A stretch of DNA of 64,000 nt from Klebsormidium nitens (taxonomy: Eukaryota; Streptophyta; Klebsormidiophyceae; Klebsormidiales; Klebsormidiaceae), in contig DF237417.1 of assembly GCA_000708835.1 (NCBI GenBank), positions 9,357 to 73,356 on the forward strand. The letters run 5' to 3'. The notes under the pieces are model-generated. The model was not told the origin of the DNA and made no database searches. It saw nothing but the letters and a program-made list of their open reading frames with translations. The position numbers and the translations under genes were made by a program. This document shows positions 1 through 12,139 of the stretch, piece after piece (the first letter of the stretch is position 1; each line of letters begins with the position of its first letter).

Positions 1-2928
1 AAAAGGGACGAGGTGCCGAGGGCCCTACTAACGGTAGTCATCGCCGCTGAAGTGGGCGGTGTTCTACGAGAGCAAGACGAGAGCAGCAGTGGCAGCACAC
101 ATTCATGACATCTTTTCCCGTCGTCCTTCCTCGATCAGGATATAAAAGGACCTACAAGTCTGATCTAGTGCCAGCATTTTTGGATGTCGAGCTGATTCTC
201 TGATTCCTAGGGCCTCCATGCAAATTCTTTTCGCTTCAAATACTATCGAGTCCTGTTTCGGACTCATTGAGTTGGGACACTCTGGAAAGTCGGGAAAACA
301 TAACCTTGGGAACCAGTAGTAAGAAGTACGCGATGCTAGCAGCTACAGATTCCAATGTGGTAGGAGGAGACAACTTGCGTTCAAGGACCAGAATTGCACA
401 CCGGCTCACGGCAGCAGCAACTTTGCTTGAGACTCCGCCTATTTGTTTAGCCTCGCGTGTCTGCACGAGCTTGGGAGAGTGCTTGCGACGGAATGAACGT
501 GACTTCTAGCATTTGGTGGGCAGGGGTGATGGACCGTTTGGCCCCAGCTTCCCTGGACGGAAAGACTTTCTCTGAACCCGCAAGCGGGAAAGAGCCCGGA
601 AAGTCATGTGCAGGCTGTGGGCAACTTGAAGTGACTATGGGCTTCATCCTTACAATCATCAAAGGCATCAAGTTGCTAGTATAGATCTGCTGCAGTCTTC
701 GACTCAGGCTGCCAGGCAGGGCAGCAAGTTCAACCCAAGGACTGCTCAATACGGGTACTCTCTCAGCTTCCACTGAACTCTTTTGCTACGTCATGTACGA
801 CGTATCCACTCACTCGTTTATGCTTTTGAACGATTGTTCGTCCTTCGTTCACGGATTGATAACTCTCGATCGGTGCACGTTCTCGACTTTCATGATAATT
901 ACCTGTCATTCTGGACCGCCCTTTCGAAATCTGATATTAAGGAGCCAAAGGCTCCTGACAAATCACCAACATTTAATTGTGAAGAATGGTCAGAGCTTTT
1001 TGCAGCTTATGTTCATGTTACAGCAACGGCGCAAAAAAACAGCCGTTGGTTTGAGAGATCAAACTCTTGTCAAAGTTTAGCAAGGAAGCTTCGACTCTAT
1101 CCATTCGCGATCTGGATACAGAAATCGGCTTGTTGACGCGAACTTTTTGCTTCATCAAACTGTTTCATCATGACAACGTCAGAGCAGCACCAACTTACAT
1201 TGTACCAAATCATTGAGCACGGAATTTGGCTTCCTGACACTGATCTCTTGGCACGTGCCCGAATCTGACCCATCGGAGGCACTTTTGAAAACCTGCCAGT
1301 CATTGCAGAGCTCTTCGTATCACCTGATCGTTCCAATCATAGGACTACGATGGGGGCTGCAATGGTAGACCGCTGGTCGATTGGATCATGCAGCATTTTA
1401 GGCCGTTGTCATGATCGCGTATTATTGCTGTTCTAGCTGGTCGCTTTAACTTTGCAAGACTTCGAAAGCTTTACTTAAGCGAGCAATCACGTGCATGGTT
1501 GGCGGCCTTGAGGACTTGCTGGTTGCATCGTCCTCGTCGAAAACGTCTGTAATTAACTTCGACTGAGTCCAGCTCGTTGTGTTGCCTGAAGATAATAGGT
1601 ACGATCTTGCATCAGTCAAAGATCACCCATCTTCAGTCCGTCTATCAGGTCCGCACTTAGCAGTGCTGTCAGCACGACGTCAGCATCCGCTGTTGCGTCT
1701 TCCTTTCTTATCAAATATGGACGCTCCGTACTGCCGAAGCTTGGATGGACAACCCATACTCATAGCTCCGAGGGAATCCTGTCCGGACTATCACCTGCAT
1801 GCTCACGGTAGTATCGGATGGATCTTGTTTTCTAAACACGATAGTGTCGCGTGCATCGACCGTTCGCGTTCACGTGATATTTTCTGATTGCCGAGATGGC
1901 GGTTGGCTACCTCACCGTTCAACGGTTCTTACCCCGCTCCTCCGGCTCAGTATTTCTCTTTAATAGCATATCCATTTCAGAGCATATCCATTTCAGAAAC
2001 TTTCATTGGACTTCAGTCAATTTGAAATCTTCTGATCATTGTCGTCAACAGCAGGTATGTTGCAACCTCATTTGGAGCCGTGCATTGTCGGGGCTACGAT
2101 CAACTTTGCTGAAGGCCCTCTGAGTGATCCGCTTTCGTTAGTCGGAAGTAGCCATGTGCAGATCAGTGAGTGATCGAACTATAGCGCAGGATCCGTTACG
2201 CATATTTGAAGGCCTAAAAGATTGATCTCAAGTTCTTCAAAACCGCATGCATGTTTGTCGTGACAAACGATGTCGATTCGATGAGCTCCGCCGTAACGTC
2301 GATCTACATGCATGGGTCACATGTTCGATCATTACCAATGTGTATGTATGAGTACGTTGGAGCTCATTCCAAATCTGGGACCTGTTCATGTTTCTGTGGA
2401 CAATTAAATTACTCGTGAAGCAATTGTTTGTCACCAGCTAGACGTCGCGTCCTGACAATGGAGCTCCTCAGTGGCTGGGCCCTCACGAGCGCATAAAAGC
2501 CCACCCGGTCGCGCGATAATCACTGGGCAATGGAATACTAGAGTGTAGGCACACCTACAGCAGAGTGCATATATGGACTGGAGCACTGAACTAATGCTAC
2601 CGTGACGTGCACTCGACGCATGTTTTGATCCAAGAATGAATCAATCAAATTGACTGCAGTTGGATCCTGCACAACTGGACATGAGTGCATGCAATTGGAT
2701 AAACGGTACCCAAAACTCATGGAGCTAAGCAGACACAGAACGATGCGGTTTCTATTGATGGTCGTCAGGCGATCAGACTACCTTGCGGACCAACTTATTA
2801 TGCAGAACCTTCTTATTCTGTACACTCAATGGCGCTTCATCTGTCCTATGCCATCAGATCTTCAAGAGTCCTATTGCAGTCTCAAGCATACCTGACAACA
2901 CGAGAGCACATGTAAAACTCACGCATCA
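1..2928. other. Left intergenic region, no gene recognised
   Basis: No open frame here has recognisable protein character, and I found no chain of plausible exons. Visible small items are a TATA-like stretch at about 139-147 with no gene I can attach to it, a directly repeated 16-mer (agcatatccatttcag, twice in a row, about 1966-1998), and several CATGCA/TGCATG motifs around 2240-2360. The right end probably contains the 3' UTR of the minus-strand fibrillin gene that stops at 2929. The left edge may belong to a gene outside the window. Confidence 0.5.
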
Positions 2929-5900
2929 TCAACTCAGCATCGTGCCTTCCTTGAGCAACACAAACAGACCGCCCCCATCGCCCCGCGAGATCCTCAGATC
3001 CTCATCTAGGTACGTGGTCAGCAACCACGAATCCGAGTTCGCCCCGTTCCTGATCGGAAACTTGAGCGGCGGCTGTCCGGAGATCATACGTGCAACGCTG
3101 GCGGCCGCGTCTTGGAGGGGCTTGGTCAGCGTGTCCAGTGGGCTGATGTCCAACTGTTGGCCGAAGACGCCGAGCGCCTTGGGGAACTGGAAGCCGTCGT
3201 TGAAGTTGGGGGTGTTGATGGTGCCCTCCTCGAAGCGGATCTGCGTATGATAAAACAGTCTGCTGTTGTTACCCCTGTTTGGTACATGGGCGTAAAGTCC
3301 AGACTCCGATAATGCCAATCATTTTGAGTTTCTGTAGGACACACTTCGCAGCCTGGATTTTGGAGGGCCTTCCGCCAGTGGTGTTGTCTTCGACAAAGCG
3401 AACTTGCAGGTAAAGGAGCTTCTCGAAAACAACCGTTGTCCGGGAGGCGTAAGACCCCTGTTTTAAGACCTCTGAGTACCAGAAGCTCGAATTCAGCTTG
3501 GCCCTGCAAATGGTGCTCCCACGAAGCGAGTCTGCACGGCAAGAAAGCTTTGATCTTTGAGAAAGCGAGATTTGTCGATTTCCGAGCTCTGCCCAGAAGA
3601 ATGGTGGCGTCAGAAGGCGTCGTCAATTGAGTTGTGAAAATAGCTCTAGAAGGATTCGGGAGGCTTTCGACTCTCTGTTCAGCAGAAGTGCCAGGATTGT
3701 CCCCCTGAAGCCTGCTGCGAGGGTAGGAAGATCAACGATCCATTGAAGCGATGAGGACGAACGATCTTGGCATGGCGGCAGTTTGTCACTTGCCCTATAC
3801 ACAGTCCGAAGTAATTGCAAAAGAGTCAATCCAAGTAGGAACTAAATGATTTGTGTGCGACTCGCGAAGTTAAAAGCAGCCTAGTCAACCCACCTCTAGC
3901 ACTTTCTATTCTACGTCTAAAGCTTGCGTACTTCTTCAGCTCTTCTTCGTCACTGCAGGCATTGCAAAACGACCTTCTATGTTGCCAGGTTAACCCAACA
4001 TTCTGTCATAAGTCCCTCAAAGGCAAAGTACCCAAATTCAACCGCCAGTAGCAGTCACCTTGAATGTTGAAGTAAAAGAAGCTAACTCCAAGCAAGGGGA
4101 ACTCTCTCTGTCCCAGCTTTTTGGTTTGGAATCGTAACAAAACGATCAGACAGCTTACCTGAATCCTCTTCGGCGAGCGGACCTCGATCGCTGCGGTGAC
4201 GCTAAACGAGTTGGAGCCCAGGGGTCCCTTGTACTGCACTGCGTTGGTGGCCGTGAATCCATACGTGTCAATGGACTGGGAGATCTCACCGACCTCGATT
4301 CCGGGCAGGTTGCTGGCGGCCAGGAGGGGGTACAGCTCCGAGAAGCTTGTGTAACTGCAAAAGGGAGGCCAGGAAGACTGCCTGTCAGTACAGGGTGATT
4401 TGGACTCAGCGGACTTTCTGCCCAAGGTCAACGCTTGCAGAGTGGCTTCGCAATGACTTCTCACATACAGCGAATTGCGTGGTCAGATGGGGTGTCAAGC
4501 TAGTTGCTAGAGTATGTAAAGTGCGATGATGCAGGCAGACAATGAAAATAATCTAAAAGAGAAGGACCTTTTGTTTGCAAGAGTGAATGAAGACCACCCT
4601 TAGGATGTCGAGCGCAATTCATTAGAAATTGGTTCAGTGCACTGATAAGGCTTGTAATGCGAATTGACTCCCAGAGACCAGGAAAAACCTTGCTGCGAGG
4701 GGCAGAGTTGGAGGCGCAGCAGGAAACTCTATTGTGACAGCCAGCAAAATCATAGCGCGTGAAGCTTCCGGTGGCTGCCCCAGGCTAGCCTGGTAGTGCT
4801 TTTCAAAATTGCAGGGAACTATGCCGAGTTGCTACAACTTCAGTCTTGTTTGACCTTTGTGCTTTTGGCATGGCCCTGTCAGGAGGCGTGATGAGGCAAA
4901 AGATGGAGAGCGGGGGAGCCATTCGAGAAACAGCAGAAAGTCCCGCCAGGCAAAGCAAAAAAGCAACCAAAAAGAAAGGTGCACCACAAAGAGCAGAAAA
5001 AGATAGACTTGTCGATCGATAAATTTAGCAGCCGCTTAGCACAGTACAAAACTGCAAATGCAATCCTTTTGCATACCTGCATCATTCATCCAAGTAGCGA
5101 GTGGGTAGGCAAAGACGCTGCATAGATCACTATCAACCGTCTGACAGTATCCTGCTTGAGAAAGACTCGACCTTGGGGTAACCGCACTTGATCCCAGTCG
5201 CAGCTAGTCCCAGTTCTTTCAGAACACTTCTCATCTGAAGAACGCTCTAAACTAAGAGACCCAAGAACTGCCAGATCTTGAAAGTTGCTCAAATCCTTGG
5301 CACAAATGTAACCAAACCAGCGCTGTCCAAGGATCATGCCACTGTCGCCACAGGGGTGGATCCACTGACTCGTAAGCTTGATAGATCCAACTGCTGCTGA
5401 TATTTACTTGCAGTGGGATCTTGCTAATCAATAACAAGTCAGCAGAAAACGAGCACACCGCAGTATACCAACAAACAAGGAATGAATGGCAGGTGGTAAA
5501 GTGAAAACTTCTCTCACTCTCCCCTACCTCATGAATGGTTTTGCCCTCCACAGATGCCTCGATCTCTGGCGTTCATACCACCCCCAACGTCGCCACACAG
5601 AGATATCGGTCAACTCAACGGCGTCCACCGCCCAGAATCTGCGAAGGTATTGCTCTGAAAGAAAAGAGATTGTTACTCACGCCAGATTCCACTTTCCATT
5701 GAGGAGCTCCAGTTTCTCTGTCGGCGCAGGGTTCGGGTTGGCCGCCTCTAGTTGGCTAATGATCTCTGTGATCTCAGCCCTGGTCTCGCTGCTCGCTCTC
5801 AGACCCCTGTCTGTCCCGTACAACGTATCGACCAGCTGCTGTTTGAGATCCTTGGTGCTGAGCTCAGTGGGACCCTTGGTGACCTCACTCCCCTCGATCG

Positions 5901-6249
5901 GTTCCACGTCAGACGGCACTGTGTCTGCAGGAGGGAACTCATCTGCAACTACGATAGCGGTCTGACCAGGCTCAGCATTGGGGTCTGCAGGATCGTACGT
6001 GCCTGCATTTGGACCAACAGCTGCAAGGATGTTCAACGGTTGCCTTCCAAAATGTTTTTGCTGCACTTTTGTAATGTTCAGCTGCTTTCCGCTAAAAGCT
6101 TTGAAAGACGGAAGAGCACACTTGGACGAGGAGTGCAGAGGAATGGCCGCGCGGATAGGAGCCTTGCTGATGTCAGTGCACGGGCATCCTGTGCTCCAGA
6201 GGCTGGCGTTCTTCAGGAGGTGCCCCTGCAAGCTTGCTGTGGCCGCCAT
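2929..6249 (-). CDS. Plastid lipid-associated protein (PAP/fibrillin family)
   Basis: Three coding exons on the minus strand: 6249-5681, 4354-4159 and 3240-2929, joining in phase to 358 residues. Fibrillins are plastid proteins of plastoglobules and thylakoids that bind lipids through a lipocalin-like fold. The N-terminus (about residues 1-75) is rich in Ser, Lys and Ala with few acids and looks like a chloroplast transit peptide. The PAP domain fills roughly residues 135-355, with typical family segments: a '[17 protein letters not shown]' helix, '[16 protein letters not shown]', 'FEVRSP'-like '[10 protein letters not shown]', 'SGQPPLKFP', and a C-terminal '[19 protein letters not shown]' motif. 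The start is the ATG at 6249; the frame stays open upstream but that part does not look like coding sequence. The final 'KEGTMLS' matches the usual family end. Intron 1 (about 1.3 kb) and intron 2 (about 0.9 kb) hold no other gene I can see. Family assignment is firm; the subgroup (FBN1/2-like or other) is not resolved. Confidence 0.93.
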
Positions 6250-7006
6250 AATAAGCGCAGTGGTGAGACTGCTGGCCTCGTTCCCCTCTGCTTTTCTGCT
6301 TTCTTCTGCACTCGAATGCACCTTTCCAAGAGCAGATTGAAACGTTTGCTGCAAGAGAGATCTGGGTCGCTTCTTCCAGAAACCTTCTGCACAAGGGCTT
6401 CGTGAGACGGGGTTGACGTGGACTACTCTCAAAGCGTCCGATGAAGGACGGCGAGTGTTCCAACCGTCGATTGAGGATGCGAATTGCCGCCTTATGATAC
6501 GAACTTGGTATTAGTAGGTAGTACCTAGCCTTTCGGTGCACCCGCTCTGCGCTAACATCGCAGGTCGATCTGAATTGTTCCAAGTTCAACGTCGGCAGGT
6601 TTAATAAAGCCATGCAATTGAGGCTGCCCGTGCAGGCTGTCATACTACCTAATAGCCGCCAGTGATCCCCACCCTTCATACTGCGCTCAGCGCGTTTGCA
6701 TGCTCCATGCGCGGCGAAGGTGCAGGCTAGCCTTCTTGTTGGCCTATCTTGTATCGACCCACAAACTAACATATACCGCAGATGGCTTAACAACTGACAG
6801 CCAGAGATTGTGTGAAACTTCGCATGGTAGGTATTGTGCATTTACATGACACCTGCGAACGCCCGTGTGAGTGGGAAAGTCCATCATGATTGCTGGCACC
6901 ATTGAGCGAAAAAAAGGTGCTTCCATTGTGCGTGCTTGAGGCAGGCTCTTGGCTTGAACAAGTCAGCAAAGAATCTATGTACAAAGGACATCTTCAATGT
7001 GGATCA
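6250..7006. other. Spacer between UFD1 and fibrillin
   Basis: About 760 bp between the UFD1 stop (7007) and the fibrillin start (6249); both genes are on the minus strand. It should hold the UFD1 3' UTR and the fibrillin promoter and 5' UTR. Open frames here are short, overlap one another and lack protein character. No clear TATA box or repeat was seen. Confidence 0.5.
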
Positions 7007-10000
7007 TCAGCCTTTTAAAGAGTAACCCTTGCCGGAGAAAGCCGCAAAGCTGGACTTTTTCTCCTCGGGCTCCTTTGGTTTCTCGGGACCTTTTCCTTTG
7101 TCCGGTGCTTTCCCCTTGTCCGAAGCTGGGACCTGGATGTAGGACAGGATAGAAAGGCTGAGTGATTCCCGCAAATCCCTTTCTGTGAAAACGGTGCCTG
7201 GATAACGAGGGCCCGACTAACGAATGACTCGGCAAGGTTGCACAGCACCTATCTCTGTAACGGCAATGCATAAACGCAAGAGCTTGCATGCATTTGTATC
7301 TCGAAATTCAAGCCTCTTGCCAACGCTATGTGTCCCGCATCAGGAGGAAAGCGAAGACCTTCGCCTATGCCACCTGTTGCCCAATGATAGGCGTCGTTGA
7401 AACACGTACTATAAACTCAGAACCGGAAAACAAAATCCAGCGAAAGCCGGGAGTAGGACTCCCTGCAATGCACCAAAACAACAAGATGGAAGGGCCTGCA
7501 GACCGCATTCGACCATCCATGTTTTCTTCCAACCTCCTACTATTTTGAGGAGGTTAATAATAATCCGCCCAATTATTCGAACCGTCCATAGTGTTATGTA
7601 CTGACACGACACGTTCCTGCGGCTGTGCAATGAGGAGCTAAGACCACCCGTATCGATCCTTAACCAGACACAGTACAAAGCTCACCTTTGGTGCAGCGGC
7701 GGCCCCTCCCGCCCCAAACACCAGCTTCCCCGACGCTCTTCTTGGCGCCTCCGCGGGAGCGGCCGCGGGCGCCGGGTTGGTCCCCGTTCGCGGAGGGGCT
7801 GATGAGGTTCCTGCTCGCGCCGCCGCCGCTGCCGCGGCTCCCGTCGAAGGAGACGGTGACGTTTTCGGGGCCTTCCCGTCGAGCCTCTTTCCGGAGCCGG
7901 TGAAGGGAGTGAACTTGGGCTCCTCTGGGGCGGGCTCCGGTTCGGCTCCTGAAGAGGAAACAAACAGATAAATCAGCGGATACGTTACACGGAAAGGAAA
8001 AGCAAGGAAAGGCCTTACCTTGGGATCCTTGAAGGCAGGCTCCAGATCGGCACCTGGGGCGCAAGAGGACTCGACGACAGCTCTTTCTGAGTGAAAGAGG
8101 TCTTGAACCCGACCCAAGAGCTGTTTTTCGGCTGTTGTCATCTGGAATGATTGCCCTCAACGTTTCCCTAATGAGCCCCGCATAATCAAGCTGGCAAGAC
8201 CAAAAACAGCTCAAACGCTTTTGGCCAAAAGCTATTACCCGTCCTTTCGACGTTCCGTCCGGAAAGAAACATAGTGGCTTTCGTCACTACGGCTCACATG
8301 GGAGGTACGAAGCATACACCCACCTGCTTTCGGCGCGCCTGCCTTTGGCTCTGCCACCGGCGGGGCCGGGCGTGGAACTCGCTCTGGCTCCTTGTAATCC
8401 AGGGGCGCCGCAAAATCAACCTCGCAGTCGGTCTCGATGATGGAGATGGCGGGGCCGGGCTTGGCTTCGACGATGTTGATGTAATACTTCTTGTTGTTGT
8501 ACGCCATCATGATGTTGTCGCCCGTCGTGAGGCACGAGAAGGAGCGCAGCGTCGTCTCCAGGCTGCATGCACGAGGTGGGGAATTGTTAGCTATTGAGGA
8601 CTGACAGGAACCTTTCCTAAACCTTGATAGTCAGGTGGATAAACACTTGAAGAAGCGCCAGACAAACCTCCTCCAACGGGTGCTCACCATGCGCCGCACC
8701 ATTAGCGATTCGGGCTGTCCACGACCAAGGCTGAACGTTTAGTACATCAATGAAGACATCGCTACCAATGCCTCGAAAGAGGCCGGACTCTTCTCGGTCA
8801 AACGTAATGGATGTTCGAACTCACGGAAATCAACCACATCTACCGTCTGCAATATTGGACTGAGAAGGGTTTGCAGATCGAGTTCAGCACAAGCGTAGTA
8901 AAATCTTTGCAGAGACTTTTAAATAATTTTCGAGGATACAGCTCCCTTTCCACGTTATTGAGAATCTTCGAGCATCTCAAATAAGAGGAATTTCACCAGT
9001 CTGCTGCAACGAGACACACATTTCCACTAAGCGACAACTTCGTGCGAGCGGAATGGAAACATCTCCTGGTCTACTGGAAATCTGGATATAGGCCAACAGC
9101 TTTCAGAGCAGACGACGCTACTCACACAGCCTTCGGGTTGGAGATATCGAGGAAGTCCGACGTGTGCGGCTGCAGCTTAACGTACGTCCCCTTGGGCAGC
9201 GTGGCGCTCTTAAGCCGCACCAGGTCTCCCTCCGACAGCAGCAGATTTTGCATCATCTGTGGAGCAAGCAAGAGGAAAGGTTTAGGAACCATGTCCATTC
9301 AATAGAGGGGAGCTGTTTGCTTTCTAAGATAGTTGCGTCGAGAACGGGAGAAACAAAGTCAACATTTTGTTGTTGCGGACTAACAATTTCAAAGGCGGAA
9401 AGGGATGCAAGATCAGTCCCTGGTTGATTGACGAAGACGAGCTTCATCTTTGCACATCAACCACAAGGAGTTTCACTTATCGAACAGCGAAACCTCGTGG
9501 TTGATACCCAAAATATCATCAGCACCAGCTTTCTCCTTTCAATCCTCAAAACCGACTACGAAAGAACGACCTGCGAAAATCGCTTCATATAACAAAGAAC
9601 ACGTGGTGTTTGTATCAAACCAGAAACCAAAGAGCTATGGCTCGACACAAATTGAGGATCTCAGCTCACCCAGTATGGCATGTAGACAGCGCCCTCGTCT
9701 GCAATGAACTCCAGCACTCCGCAGTGTGACTTGTTGCCCTCAGCCGGGTTGGTCACCTCAAAAAGCATGGGGTAGTCGATGTGAAGGGACGCTGCAGCAC
9801 ACCAACATGGAGGTTACGAACGCTGTTATCTGACCAGACGAGCCTGGCAGGAAGAGGTGCCAGGTATCTCGAGATATTATCAGCCTACAGTATTGCTCAA
9901 CTTTGGCGTAGGAAGGGGGCTTCATCGAGATTGCTACCAGCGTTTACATGTTGTCTCTCCTTGACTTTGAGGATTCTACCACATGCTCAACCAAGTAACA

Positions 10001-11061
10001 CTTCACTGAAGTCAGATTTGCTCCATGGGTCATGGCCATCACAAAGCACGACAACAGAAAGCATCCAATCTCGTTGACCAATTTCAGCAAACGTAACCGG
10101 ACTTGGACACGAATCAGCTCAGGATAAATAGAGAATTGGACAGAGACAAGACACAATTATTCTCATTGCTGGCACCGCCAGACTAGTAGTCAAGTCTTGT
10201 TTCCTCACCAAGCCGGTCAAGTGCTGAGGGAGGCATGATAACTGCAAAGGAAAAACGGAGGTAAGTATTTTCAAGAATCCCTTGGAAGACACTTCATCCG
10301 ACTTGCTATATAAGCACACCGGCAAAAGTTTCATGTCAAAACAACAATATCAAACGAGACCTTGACCTGTGCAACACTGCAACTCGGGAAATGTTTGTAG
10401 CTTTCAAAGGTCTTGCACGAGAGACTGGACAATTCGTGAAAACAGGTCGCTGCTCCTGCAACATGCAAAGCAACTCACTTTTGTCCCCACTCTCCAGGTG
10501 CGGCTGCAAGAAACAGGTGGTGGTATATCAGGTGACTAAGACCAATGAGGATTTAGAGCAACTGCAATCCTCCAGCAGCTTTAAGGCGCATCTGAACAAT
10601 TCAAACCGCAGCTCATATGAGGTGCTGCATCCATGCCCCCTGATTGACGACCAGAGTGGCAAGTAAAGAACGAAACATTTCTTTTCAGAGGGTCATCATG
10701 TGACCCGTAATGCCTCAGCGACCAGATAACCCGTATGCCGTACCCTTGATTGCTAAACATGGGACCATATGAACAAACTTTTGGCAAAACGAGGACAGAG
10801 AATGTTGCGTTAGGGGCCGCCGTGGATCCACTCAGTTAGACGCTTTCTTTCAGGAGTCAATCTCGTTGAAGCGCTCACCTTGTCAATGAATGAGACAGGG
10901 TACACACGATAGCTCTGCTCGAATCTTTGCTGGCCCATGGGCCCTCCGAAAGGGAAACCCCCGCCCGGGCCGCCAAAGGGCCCACCACCATTATAACCAG
11001 GGAAAAACTGCATAAGATTCAGTGGTGTGCTGTTGTTTGCGGTATCTTGTCGTGTGATCAT
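7007..11061 (-). CDS. UFD1: Ubiquitin fusion degradation protein 1 (UFD1)
   Basis: Eight coding exons: 11061-10879, 10503-10479 (25 nt), 10241-10209 (33 nt), 9791-9670, 9256-9126, 8562-8324, 7948-7686 and 7132-7007; all phases match and give 373 residues. UFD1 pairs with NPL4 as the p97/CDC48 adaptor that extracts ubiquitinated proteins, notably in ER-associated degradation. The UFD1 double-psi-barrel domain is plain: '[11 protein letters not shown]', '[25 protein letters not shown]', '[21 protein letters not shown]', '[11 protein letters not shown]', '[12 protein letters not shown]' and '[20 protein letters not shown]' (each given in part). Two p97-binding SHP boxes are visible, FTGSGKRL at about 260-267 and FSGKGYSL at 364-371, the second almost at the C-terminus. 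The N-terminus carries a Gly/Pro-rich extension of about 40 residues before the domain. Start choice is open between ATGs at 11061 and 11013 (357 residues). Confidence 0.95.
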
Positions 11062-12139
11062 GTTGTGCTGCACTCATCAGGACTCATGTGAGGAATTGTT
11101 TACGTCCTTCTGCAGTGCAAGCTTGCAACAGCAGCTGCTCCTCTCAAACCTCAGAGATGGTGACCAGAGCAAACAACAGTGCCACAGGAAATAACAAAAA
11201 TGAGCGAGCAAATCATGATCGATATGAAGTCAAACACCGTGCATACTTGTTCCAGCTGCAAAAGATCCTTTAGGTCTATGCCCTCACCATGATGACGTCC
11301 TACAAACACCTTCTCCTTCAATGGCAGGTCCACAATCAAGACGCAGCATGCACCAAGAATTCAAAGCCTATGCAATGATACTTCCGCTGCAACCTCCGTG
11401 AAGTCTCCTGGACTAACTCTAAGAGTGCGATCAACAACGCGCTTGCGATCCCAAGGTTTGCCTAGCTTTTGTCCTCCTTATCTCTCGTATGATCCGCTCT
11501 CGACTCAAGCGATGTGCAGCCTGTGCGTCGTTGTCTTGTCTTCACTCCGAGTCCTGGGCCCTGGCAACTTTCTGCATGAGGAAAGCTGAGCCTGTAGGAA
11601 AGCGTGTAGTGGAGCCCAATTCTGGGTTTTGGTCGAGGTGGTCAGGTTCCGAAGAGGGAGCAAAACAAACAGAAACCCTTGCCGGATTTCTCGTAAGAGG
11701 CGTGTTCGAATGGAGACAGAGATTGACCAGTGGAAGCAGTGACAAACCAAGACAAACACAACGGTAAGGGTCAAAGGCAGGTTTACTTGAAGTTTTCGAG
11801 GAGGTTTGTTTTGCAGCGAAGAAGAAAGGCGCGCAAAGATCAGCGTCGAAACACTCGCAATTGGAGAAGCGAGAGAAGTGAAGGGAGGCTGTGGCAGCAC
11901 GACGTACTGGCAGTCGTGGCTTCCCACTGTTGATCTTGTGGAAGAAAAAGCGGTTCACTGTGGAAGCGAGGGAGATTAGCGCGTTATTATCTAGCCGTTG
12001 ACGACCAGTTAGCTTTGGAGGCAAGGTAGTCGGGCGTCGGATGTTTGTTTGAGGACCATTGGTTTGTACAGCAGCAGGAACGCAATTCTCAGAGAGCATC
12101 GCACCCGAGGCCCGGGCGAACAGAACAAGGGGGGTCGCC
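11062..12139. other. Divergent intergenic region UFD1 / SmB
   Basis: About 1.1 kb between the two start codons, so it must hold the 5' UTRs and promoters of both genes. No convincing open frame was found: a 211-codon minus-strand frame at 11542-12177 has an irregular composition and overlaps the start of SmB in the other strand. No clear TATA box was found; GC-rich blocks lie close to the SmB start. Confidence 0.45.

Noticed and set aside
139-147. TATA-like box at the left edge
   Set aside because: There is no coding sequence downstream on either strand within a reasonable distance to which it could belong.
7660-8214. 184-codon minus-strand frame overlapping UFD1 exon 7
   Set aside because: It is a shadow in another frame of a GC-rich UFD1 exon that encodes the conserved SHP box.
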